A stretch of DNA of 64,000 nucleotides from Candidatus Hadersleviella danica (lineage in GTDB: Bacteria > Chloroflexota > Anaerolineae > Promineifilales > Promineifilaceae): assembly GCA_016711405.1 (NCBI GenBank), contig JADJSZ010000004.1, positions 138,290-202,289 on the forward strand. Reading direction: 5' to 3'. A program made the position numbers and the translations under genes. The notes below the pieces were generated by a model, which ran no database searches, had not been told where the DNA came from, and saw only the letters and a program-made list of their open reading frames with translations. How positions within the stretch are numbered: the stretch's first letter is position 1; every line of letters starts with the position of its first letter. Shown piece after piece: positions 25,395-32,599 of the stretch.

Positions 25395-25632
25395 GACAAA
25401 AAAATACTCTCCTAAGACCTCACAGAGGGGCGTTTTTTCAAAATAATGCCCCTCTGAGACCCAACAGGGAGGCATTTTTTCAAAATAATGCCCTCCTAAG
25501 ACCTCACAGGGAGGCGTTTTTTCAAAATAATGCCCCTCTGAGACCCCCACAGGGAGACGTTTTTTCAAAATAATGCCCCCTCTAGACCCCACAGGGGGCC
25601 CTTTTCAAAATAATGCCCCCCTCAGACCCCCG
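25395..25632. repeat. 42-bp tandem repeat, five to six copies, each with a hairpin
   Basis: The core (A/T-rich ttttttcaaaataatgcc) recurs with its T-run ending at 25438, 25480, 25522, 25565 and 25605, giving spacings of 42, 42, 43 and 40. In each copy the flanks (ggaggc / gcccctcc) are complementary, so every unit forms a hairpin of about 10 bp. Copies are separated by an 11-12 base spacer (tgagacccaac-like). Read on the minus strand it would encode a 14-residue repeat, GHYFEKTPPCEVLG-like. It lies between two methyltransferase genes. Confidence 0.85.
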
Positions 25633-25696
25633 CAACGGATGTTTTCCCGCCACAGTGTAGGCCTGTAGGTAGCAGATAACCAATGACCCATGACCA

Positions 25697-26608
25697 ATGA
25701 CCACTGACAAAGGACAAATGACCCTCCACCTAATCTGCCCCCACTGTGCCGCCCCACTTAGCACTCACTACTCAGAACTTAGCACTTTAAGTTGCCCATG
25801 TGGGCTGGTTTTTGCGCGGGAGGCGGGGGTGTGGCGGATGGTTTTGCCCGAGCGGGCGGCCGAGATAAGCCAGTTCACGGCCGATTATGAGGCCATCCGC
25901 ACGGCCGAGGGGCGGGGGAGCGACGACCCCGCTTTTTACCGCGCTCTGCCCCATGTGGCGGCCGAGGACGGCCGTGCCCAGTGGTGGCGCGGCCGTGAGC
26001 AGAGCTTTGCGGCATTGTTAAAATACGTCGTGGAGCCAATGGGGCGGCCGTTGGTTATAGCCGATTTGGGGGCAGGCAATGGCTGGCTGGCTTATCAATT
26101 AACGCGGCGGGGGCATGAGGCGGTCGCGGTGGATTTACTCCTCAACGAGCAAGACGGCCTTGGGGCGCACCGCCATTATGACCACGCTTTCCCCTGTTTT
26201 CAGGCGGAGTTTGACCATTTACCCTTTGCCCACGGCCAATTTGATGTGTTGGTTTTTAACGCGTCGTTTCATTACACGGCCGACCCCGTGGCCACATTGG
26301 CGGCCGTGCGGCCTTTGCTCAGGGCAGATGGGGTGGTGGTGATTATGGATACGCCAATTTACAGCGCGGCCGCAAGTGGGGCGGAAATGGTGCGCCAGCG
26401 GGCGGCGCAGTTCCAAGCGCGGTATGGCCATGCGGGGAGCGCGGCGGCGCATATTCAGTTTTTGACATTTGGGGGGTTGGAGAGGCTCGGCCATTATCGG
26501 CTGATTTGGCCCGTGCCCGCGTGGCGACGGGCGGCGCGGCGGGTACGGGTCTGGCTCGGCCGCCAGCGGGAACCGGGGCAGTTCCCGCTGGTGGTTTTGG
26601 AGAGGTGA
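25697..26608 (+). CDS. Trm112-like zinc-ribbon SAM methyltransferase
   Basis: A 303-residue protein (296 from the likelier ATG at 25718). The N-terminus is a four-Cys zinc ribbon (LICPHCAAPL ... LSCPCGLVF) as in RlmA/Trm112-fused methyltransferases. Motif I is VIADLGAGNGWLAYQL, followed by AVDLL. FDHLPFAHGQFDVLVFNASFHY covers motifs II-IV, and RPLLRADGVVVIMD the post-motif. About 12 residues in the middle of the ribbon (THYSELSTL) are encoded by an agcactc-type heptamer repeat. The ATG sits at the end of another heptamer array. The substrate is unknown. Confidence 0.8.
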   Translation: MTTDKGQMTLHLICPHCAAPLSTHYSELSTLSCPCGLVFAREAGVWRMVLPERAAEISQFTADYEAIRTAEGRGSDDPAFYRALPHVAAEDGRAQWWRGREQSFAALLKYVVEPMGRPLVIADLGAGNGWLAYQLTRRGHEAVAVDLLLNEQDGLGAHRHYDHAFPCFQAEFDHLPFAHGQFDVLVFNASFHYTADPVATLAAVRPLLRADGVVVIMDTPIYSAAASGAEMVRQRAAQFQARYGHAGSAAAHIQFLTFGGLERLGHYRLIWPVPAWRRAARRVRVWLGRQREPGQFPLVVLER

Positions 26609-26680
26609 AAGGTGAAAGGTGAAAAGTGAGAAGTTGGATGCGTAGGGCACTTCTCACTTTTTACTTTTCACTTCGCACTC
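26603..26680. repeat. Inverted heptamer arrays between convergent genes
   Basis: aggtgaa, aggtgaa, aagtgag units face cttctca, cttttta, cttttca, cttcgca. They form a potential hairpin shared by the methyltransferase and the beta-helix gene. Confidence 0.75.
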
Positions 26681-28166
26681 ATCGGCCGATAAAGGGCAAG
26701 TACAACTGGTTGCCAAACTCGCTGGGGAGCAAGCCGTTGGGTTCGTGGATGCCGACAGAGGGGGGGGCGAGGCGAAAACGTCCCTGATAATCAAGCAAAA
26801 CAGTTAACAGCACCGCCCCTGCCCCAATACTGGTGGAGTTGCTTTGCAATTGGAAGCCGTTCATCGGCCCACCAATGACGGGGCTGACAAAATAAGGGTC
26901 GGCCGCGAAACTTTGGCCGACTTGAGCTTCGGCGGGCACACCATTAGGCCAGTTGTTGTGTTGAAATTGCCAACCAGAGGGGTTGTTGACGTTCAGGGAA
27001 CGGCCGTTTTGCCCCTCATACAAAATATTGTTTTGGAGCAAAACGTTCTCAGGTTGCTGTTTATTGCTCGGCACAGCATCAAAATTGAGTGCTTCGCGGT
27101 GGGTGTTGTAGATAACGTTATAGCCAATGGTCAGGTTGCGGTAGGAGTTCTCGAAGGAGGCGTTGCTATCGTCGTACCAAAAGCCAATCCCATAGCCCGT
27201 GCCAGCCACCACATTGTTGGCAATGGTGATGTTGTTGAGCGGCACGGCCGGGTAATCGTACCCTTCGTTGGCCAGCGAAATGCCGTTGGCGGGAATGCCC
27301 CGGCTCGGCCGATTGTAGGTGGAGGTGGTCGAGTAGAGATAGTTGCCCAGCACGCGGGTGTTGCGGGTGTTGTCGAGGTAGAGGTTAATGCTGAAGGTGT
27401 CGTGGATGCGATTGCCTTCGATAAGCACGTTTTCGGCATGGAGGGGGATGAGTCCTTCGCCCCAACTGTCGTGAATGTGGTTGTTGCGGAAGGTGATGTA
27501 ACTGGAGGGGGCTTTGGTGGACCACCACACATTGGTGGAAACGGCCGCCGCCCAGCCGCCATTCCCTTCGCCCACGGCCGCGTTTTCGTTTTCCAACACC
27601 GCCCGCCAAACTTCATTGCCTTCAAAGATGAGGTAATTGCCCGAGCCACCCATCCCGCGCTTGTAGGTTTCGTGGATGCGGTTGTTGCGCACGGTAATGT
27701 ATTCTGATTCGTAGGTGCTTAGGCCGCGCCCTGTCGAGTTGCGAATCTCAAACCCCTCAAAAACGAGGTGTTTGGCCGACATGATGTTGATAATGCTGTC
27801 GGTGGTGCTGATGCTGGCTCCTGTGCCATCTAAGATGACCGTTTCGCCCCCATGCGGCCGTATCACAATCGGTTGGGCGGCCGTGCCCGTGGCGGTGATG
27901 GTTTGTTTGACGGCCGTGTACACGCCGCCCCGCACCGCAACGACATCGCCCGCTTTGGCTTTGCTGGCCGCTTTGCTAATTGTGCGGTAGGGGGCGCTCC
28001 ATGAGCCATCGCCTGTGCTGTCGCTCCCTTCCAACGAGACGTATAACGTCTTGGCCAGAATTTCTTCTGTTTCGGCGTAACTCGGCCGTGCCGATGTGCC
28101 AATCCACCCGCCCAAACCAACCAGTAACAAAAACAACAACGAAAGGGTTCTAAGTTTGAGTGCCAT
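26679..28166 (-). CDS. Secreted right-handed parallel beta-helix protein (pectate-lyase-like)
   Basis: A 495-residue protein. A signal peptide (LRTLSLLFLLLVGLGGWIG) ends near the Ala residues before ETEEI. LYVSLEGSDSTGDGSWSAPYRTISKA is the start of the DUF1565/beta-helix family, followed by many beta-helix rungs with Asn ladders (FEGFEIRNSTG, ITVRNNRIHET, VLIEGNRIHD, ITIANNVV, VLLQNNILYEG). These folds bind or cleave acidic polysaccharide; no lyase catalytic set can be confirmed by eye. The protein ends LYLPFIGR, matching the LPxxxR-type tail of the C25 protein at 29.9 kb. GGAAAG precedes the ATG at 28166. Confidence 0.85.
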   Translation of the reverse strand: MALKLRTLSLLFLLLVGLGGWIGTSARPSYAETEEILAKTLYVSLEGSDSTGDGSWSAPYRTISKAASKAKAGDVVAVRGGVYTAVKQTITATGTAAQPIVIRPHGGETVILDGTGASISTTDSIINIMSAKHLVFEGFEIRNSTGRGLSTYESEYITVRNNRIHETYKRGMGGSGNYLIFEGNEVWRAVLENENAAVGEGNGGWAAAVSTNVWWSTKAPSSYITFRNNHIHDSWGEGLIPLHAENVLIEGNRIHDTFSINLYLDNTRNTRVLGNYLYSTTSTYNRPSRGIPANGISLANEGYDYPAVPLNNITIANNVVAGTGYGIGFWYDDSNASFENSYRNLTIGYNVIYNTHREALNFDAVPSNKQQPENVLLQNNILYEGQNGRSLNVNNPSGWQFQHNNWPNGVPAEAQVGQSFAADPYFVSPVIGGPMNGFQLQSNSTSIGAGAVLLTVLLDYQGRFRLAPPSVGIHEPNGLLPSEFGNQLYLPFIGR

Positions 28167-28208
28167 GTTCGCTTTCCTTTTCCTTCTACTTTCCTGCTCG
28201 TGGCACAA

Positions 28209-28522
28209 GGCGAACCAGAGCAGGTGCTTAAGTCACCTACAACTGATTCGGCTATGCCATTGTGTAGATAGATGGCTGAAAATGGGTCAGCCGCCTTGGT
28301 GTAAATAGAGGGTTGTGTGGGGTCTGTGCTTGTTTGCCCACAAGCACAGGACAACCATCTGCCCCGCATTGTAGGGGGGCGAACCAACGCGCTTTGTAAA
28401 CTAGGCTACTAAAACGGGGGTGGTGGTACTAAAGTATCAGGTGGGGAAGGGGGTATAATGGGTTATTCGTTACTCGTTATTTCTTATTCCGCAATCCGCA
28501 TTCCCTATTCCACAATCTCATT
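28209..28522. promoter_or_regulatory. Divergent intergenic region with a -10 box and heptamer repeats
   Basis: No gene is seen. A TATAAT lies at 28454-28459. Heptamer units (gttattc, gttactc, gttattt; ccgcaat, ccgcatt, ccctatt) fill 28463-28520, directly before the small Cys-rich gene. Its -35 is unclear. Confidence 0.4.
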
Positions 28523-28828
28523 ATGTCTTTTGAATGGCTCAACCAGTTTCACAGCAATATGGAAAAGCCCGCCAACTATGCCGAGAAGACGTTGGCGGCG
28601 TATAAGCTCGGCATGAAGGCCAAAGGCTCCATCGTGGGGGTGCGAATTGTCGTCCACCCCGACTGTTGCCCCGCCTGCCGCGCCCTGCTCGACCCTGACC
28701 ACATCTACCACCCCGACGAGGCCCCCCACTTGCCGCCCGCTGAGTGCGAACGCGGCCGTGGTTGCCTGTGCGTTTATCGCCCCGTGATGAAATACGAAGT
28801 TGAAGAAGAGGGAGATGCACCCGCATGA
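28523..28828 (+). CDS. Small Cys-rich hypothetical protein, probable zinc binder
   Basis: A 101-residue protein starting MSFEWLNQFHSNMEKP. The middle is a Cys cluster (DCCPACRALL) followed 30 residues later by ECERGRGCLCVYRPV, enough ligands for one zinc site. The end is acidic (EVEEEGD). It overlaps the epimerase gene by four bases (ATGA), so the two are translationally coupled. I do not recognise a named family. Confidence 0.65.
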   Translation: MSFEWLNQFHSNMEKPANYAEKTLAAYKLGMKAKGSIVGVRIVVHPDCCPACRALLDPDHIYHPDEAPHLPPAECERGRGCLCVYRPVMKYEVEEEGDAPA

Positions 28829-29808
28829 AAGTCATTGTGACAGGGGCGACAGGCTTTGTGGGGGGGGCGTTGGTGCGGGCGTTGGTGGCGCGGGGGGATG
28901 AGGTAACGGCCGTGGCACGGCCGTCGGCCGACCGCACCGTGCTGGCAGATGTGCCCGTGCGCTGGCTAACGGGCGATGTGACCCAACCCGACAGCCTCGC
29001 AGGGCAATTTGCTGGCGCAGACGCGCTCATTCACGCGGCGGGGATGTTGGGGCAGGCGGGCGTACCCGAAGCGGCCTATACCCAATTGAATGTGGAGGGG
29101 ACGCGTCATGTATTGGCCGAGGCGGCACGGGCAGGCATCGGCCGTGTTGTCCATGTTGGCAGTCCGGGGGTGCTCGGCCCCATTGCGGGGCCACCCGCCA
29201 CCGAAGAAGCTCCTCTCGCCCCGAGCAACGCTTATGAGCGGAGCAAAGCTGAAGCTGAGCGCATCGCCTTAAAAGCGGCCGAGGCTGGCTTGCCTGTGGT
29301 CATTGTGCGGCCTGAATTTGTGTATGGGGTGGGGGATTTGCACGTTTTGGGGCTGTTCCGCACGGTTCAGCGCGGCCTCTTTTTCTATGTGAATGGCGGC
29401 CGTGCCCTCTGCCATCCCACCTACATTGGGGATGCGGTGGCGGGGACGCTATTGGCTTTGGATAGCGGCCGTGCGGGGCAGATTTACCATCTGTGTGGCC
29501 CCCAGCCCGTCACGTTTCGGCAGTTGGGGGAGGCGTTGGCGGATGGGTTGGGGGTGCGGCGGCCGTGGCTGAGTGTGCCACGGCCGTTGGCGTGGGGTGG
29601 GGCGGCGGTGTTGGAGGGGTTGGGCAAGGTGCTGGGGGTTCGGCCGCCCATCGGCCGTGCGGGCATCGAGTTTTTCAGCGATAGCCGCCACTTTTCCTTC
29701 GCCAAAGCCCACCGCGAACTCGGCTACACCCCTGAAACAACGCTGGCGCAAGGGGTGGCGCAGACGATTGCTTGGTATCGGGAAAAGGGGTTACTGGTAA
29801 GTAAGTGA
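28825..29808 (+). CDS. NAD(P)-dependent epimerase/dehydratase (extended SDR)
   Basis: A 327-residue extended short-chain dehydrogenase. The nucleotide site is VTGATGFVGGALVRAL. AGADALIHAAG, the active-site YERSKAEAE (Tyr and Lys) and VVIVRPEFVYGVGD follow as in 3-beta-HSD/GDP-sugar epimerase relatives. The catalytic Ser is likely in VVHVGSPGVLG. The C-terminal half (VTFRQLGEALADGLGV) binds the second substrate. It is translationally coupled to the preceding Cys-rich protein. It acts in the cytoplasm; the substrate could be a nucleotide sugar or steroid-like compound. Confidence 0.85.
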   Translation: MKVIVTGATGFVGGALVRALVARGDEVTAVARPSADRTVLADVPVRWLTGDVTQPDSLAGQFAGADALIHAAGMLGQAGVPEAAYTQLNVEGTRHVLAEAARAGIGRVVHVGSPGVLGPIAGPPATEEAPLAPSNAYERSKAEAERIALKAAEAGLPVVIVRPEFVYGVGDLHVLGLFRTVQRGLFFYVNGGRALCHPTYIGDAVAGTLLALDSGRAGQIYHLCGPQPVTFRQLGEALADGLGVRRPWLSVPRPLAWGGAAVLEGLGKVLGVRPPIGRAGIEFFSDSRHFSFAKAHRELGYTPETTLAQGVAQTIAWYREKGLLVSK

Positions 29809-29875
29809 AAAGTGAAAGGTGGGGTGCACGTGCACACCACTTAACTATAACCATCACTCCCTACCTCCTCTTTCC

Positions 29876-32599
29876 CTACGGTCGTATCACAGCAGGCAAG
29901 AAAATGGTGGCGGGAGCCGCACCACCATCCACCCCAAACGGCGCACCACTGGCCGTGGCCAAAGCCACATTGCCCGACGCATCCACCGCCTGCACAAAAT
30001 ACTCCACCACCCCAAACGGCGCAATCACACTCCCCCGCGCCAAATCATCAATATCGGCCGCGCCCAGCTCCGCCCGCAACCAACTGCGCTGGCCCTGACC
30101 CCGATACAGAATCACCACCCGCTCCACCCCACTCGTCTCATCCGCCACCTCCACCTCAAACTCGAGGATGTTGCCCGTCAGGGTGGCCGAGGTGCGGAAA
30201 ATCTGCGGCGCAATAAAGTCCGTCTCCTCAAACGGCGTGCTGTACACCTCTAATTGCATTGAGTTGTAGCGCCGCAGAACCCCCACGGTGGCCGCATCCT
30301 CCTCCACATTGGTCGCCAAAAACTGAGCAGGCACGACCACCAAGCGCTGGAGCAACTCCCCTTGCACCGTCACCAAATGGTTGTTGCTGGCCACACTGCT
30401 GGGATACCAGTTGGGGAAGGGGTAGCTGTTCTCTTCAATGAGGGTGTTCGCTTCGGAGATAACGCTGGTGACAACAGGGTCGAAGTCGAGCCAATCGCTG
30501 AAGGTGCCCCCCAAGAGGAGCACGCCATGCACCAAGCCGTTGTCGGGGCTGGCTATCGCGGTGGTGTGGAGGGGCAGAATCGGACGGCCGCCTGTGGCCA
30601 ACACCTGCCCGTTTTGCCCTGTTACGGTGACATACGTCCCCCGCGCCTCTTGGTTTTCTTCATAGCCAAAGGTCAGGTGGTAGGGGGTGATGCTCGTCGC
30701 TTGGGGGGCGCGGGGGCTGGCTAGGTTTAGGTTGAGCCGTGGCTCGGCCCACACAGCGGGTGGGTTGGGCATGGTGATGCGTTGCATGGGCAGGCCGTAC
30801 AGGGTCATGATGGCCAGCACTTTTTCGTCGTAGTTGCTGAAGGTGCCTGCGGCCGTGCTGGTGTAGTACTCCTGCTTGGCCTTGCGCAGGGCGAGGCCGA
30901 TTTCGGGGGTGTGCCCCAACTCGTCCACAAAGGTGACCATTAACCGTTCGGAGTAGGCAATCAGGTCGCTATCGCCGTAGCCGTAGCCCGTGTTGCCCAT
31001 GAACATCGCCCCTTGCTGGAGGTAGCTCTGCGCCCAGTCAGCCCCTTGCTGGGCGGTGGGGGCATTGGCATCGTCCACGTTCAGCCCCGAGTGGCACCCG
31101 ACGGTGAAGATGAAGCTGTTGCTGTAATCTAGCCCCTGCCCCGCCACCGCATCGGCATAGACGAAGGGGATGTTGGGCAAGTCGGGGGTGTTGGGGAAGA
31201 AGCTGTAGTGGGTGAAGTGGGAGTTGAGCGAGACGAGGGCTGGCCCTGAGGTGAGCTGGGCGATGAGGGCGTTGTAGTCGGTGTCTACCCAGTCGTTGTT
31301 GATGAGGCTGTCATCGACGCTGACACCGTAGCTGGTCAGGCTGTCGCGAATCGCTTCGGCCTCGTCTATCACAAAATCGTAGCCTGTGACGAGGGCATCG
31401 TTGGCCACAAAGCTGTTACCCGCCAAGAAGCTGTCGAGGGTGACAATCATGTCGGCGGGGGTTTCGATGAGGCGGCCGAGGCCGTATTGGGGCAGGTAGA
31501 GTTCACGCCCCTTGAAGGGTTGGGGCAGAACGCCTGCGTAGTAGTCGTCGCTGAGGATGTAGCGGTAGCGGAAGGCGGCGTTGAGCTGAACGTGGGTGGC
31601 TACATCGGCCGCGTAAGTCCGTTCGTTGGCCACCAGTGCTTCGTCGCGCAGGCGGCGATGGGGGATGATGCGGTCATCGCCGACGATGACGATGTACTCG
31701 AGATTGGGGTAGGCGGGCAGGGTGTCGTAAAGCAGGTTTTTGATGAGGTGGGCGACGTAGTTGGCCGCTTGGGGGTTGTTGGTTTGGCTGTCCCACAGGG
31801 CATATGCGTCCACGATTTGGGAGTAGTTGCTGAGGTCGATGATGGTGCCGACGACGCTACTTTGGTTGCGGAAGTTGGTTAGTTTGGCGGAGAGGCCGCT
31901 GGTGGTGTAGGCGTTGGCGCCATAAAACTGGTTGATGCGCCCCGAGTTGACCAAGATGATGGTTTTGACGCTGGTGTTGGTGGCGGGGGTGGGAAAGGTG
32001 TAGCTCAGCACGTCGGTGATGATGGGCTGGGGTTCGTCGGGGGGGATGATCTCGAGGTTGAGGTTGAAGGGTTCGCCTAAGGATTCGAGTTCGCGGGGGA
32101 TGACGCCAAGGTAGTAGTTGCCTGCTAGTTCGTGGACGTTGTAGTAGATTTGGTTGCCAAAGATGGTGCCTGAGGGGGCGAGCCAGACGAGGGTTCCAAG
32201 GTTGCCCATCTGGCCGAGGTTGCCCATCTGGCCGAGGTTGCCCATTTGGCCGAGGTTGCCCATTTGGCCGAGGTTGCCCATCTGACCGAGGTTGCCCATC
32301 TGGCCGAGGTTGCCCATCTGACCTAAGTCGGTTAGGTTTCCAAGGTTGCCCATCTGGCCGAGGTTGCCCATCTGGCCGAGGTTGCCCATTTGGCCGAGGT
32401 TGCCCATCTGGCCTAAATTGGCGATTTGGCCGAGGTCTTTGATTTGGCCTGTTTCTTCGTCGATGGTGGGGGCGAAGAGGTACATGTCGTAGGCGACGTC
32501 GCTGGTGAGGGTGAGGAGATGGTGGCGCCTGCGCTTTCGACGGGGATGATGAACCAGTTGCGGTCGCGGATGCCTTTCGGCCGTGCTGGTCAGGGGCAC
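29876..32599 (-). CDS. C25 (gingipain-like) cysteine protease with GQMGNL repeats
   Basis: The in-frame part starts properly near LTLTSDVAYDMYLFAP, a PPC-like beta-sandwich. That domain is interrupted by 11 copies of GQMGNL (32196-32410) and resumes at YYNVHELAGNYYLGVI. The peptidase domain has ILVNSGR, YIVIVGDDRIIPHRR, the catalytic His in LVSLNSHFTHYSF and the catalytic Cys in FTVGCHSGLNV, then GAMFMGNTGYGYGD, all as in family C25. The tail ends ATIFLPAVIRP. Upstream, two single-base shifts (near 32585 and 32525) link it to a PPC start (RDRNWFIIPVESAGATIS) and then to the beta-propeller frame. It is probably a secreted or surface protease. Confidence 0.82.
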   Translation of the reverse strand: MPLTSTAERHPRPQLVHHPRRKRRRHHLLTLTSDVAYDMYLFAPTIDEETGQIKDLGQIANLGQMGNLGQMGNLGQMGNLGQMGNLGNLTDLGQMGNLGQMGNLGQMGNLGQMGNLGQMGNLGQMGNLGQMGNLGTLVWLAPSGTIFGNQIYYNVHELAGNYYLGVIPRELESLGEPFNLNLEIIPPDEPQPIITDVLSYTFPTPATNTSVKTIILVNSGRINQFYGANAYTTSGLSAKLTNFRNQSSVVGTIIDLSNYSQIVDAYALWDSQTNNPQAANYVAHLIKNLLYDTLPAYPNLEYIVIVGDDRIIPHRRLRDEALVANERTYAADVATHVQLNAAFRYRYILSDDYYAGVLPQPFKGRELYLPQYGLGRLIETPADMIVTLDSFLAGNSFVANDALVTGYDFVIDEAEAIRDSLTSYGVSVDDSLINNDWVDTDYNALIAQLTSGPALVSLNSHFTHYSFFPNTPDLPNIPFVYADAVAGQGLDYSNSFIFTVGCHSGLNVDDANAPTAQQGADWAQSYLQQGAMFMGNTGYGYGDSDLIAYSERLMVTFVDELGHTPEIGLALRKAKQEYYTSTAAGTFSNYDEKVLAIMTLYGLPMQRITMPNPPAVWAEPRLNLNLASPRAPQATSITPYHLTFGYEENQEARGTYVTVTGQNGQVLATGGRPILPLHTTAIASPDNGLVHGVLLLGGTFSDWLDFDPVVTSVISEANTLIEENSYPFPNWYPSSVASNNHLVTVQGELLQRLVVVPAQFLATNVEEDAATVGVLRRYNSMQLEVYSTPFEETDFIAPQIFRTSATLTGNILEFEVEVADETSGVERVVILYRGQGQRSWLRAELGAADIDDLARGSVIAPFGVVEYFVQAVDASGNVALATASGAPFGVDGGAAPATIFLPAVIRP
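32196..32460 (-). repeat. 18-bp tandem repeat encoding GQMGNL (11 copies)
   Basis: The 18-bp unit (aggttgcccatctggccg on the plus strand) recurs in blocks of seven and four, separated by one divergent 36-bp stretch (GNLTDL). Third-base variation (atctgg/atttgg/atctga) shows it is under coding constraint, not a recent slip. Confidence 0.92.

Noticed and set aside
25323..25592. Minus-strand frame with GHYFEK repeats
   Set aside because: It is the translation of the 42-bp hairpin array, with no ribosome site; I keep it only as a possibility in the repeat finding.
25395..25632. CRISPR array
   Set aside because: The regular spacing is suggestive, but the segments between cores are themselves similar and only 11-12 bases long, and no cas gene is present.
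31857..32599. Arg/Pro-rich frame PDGQPRPNGQPR across the repeat region
   Set aside because: It is the wrong frame of the GQMGNL array; the alternative frame carries the PPC and peptidase domains.
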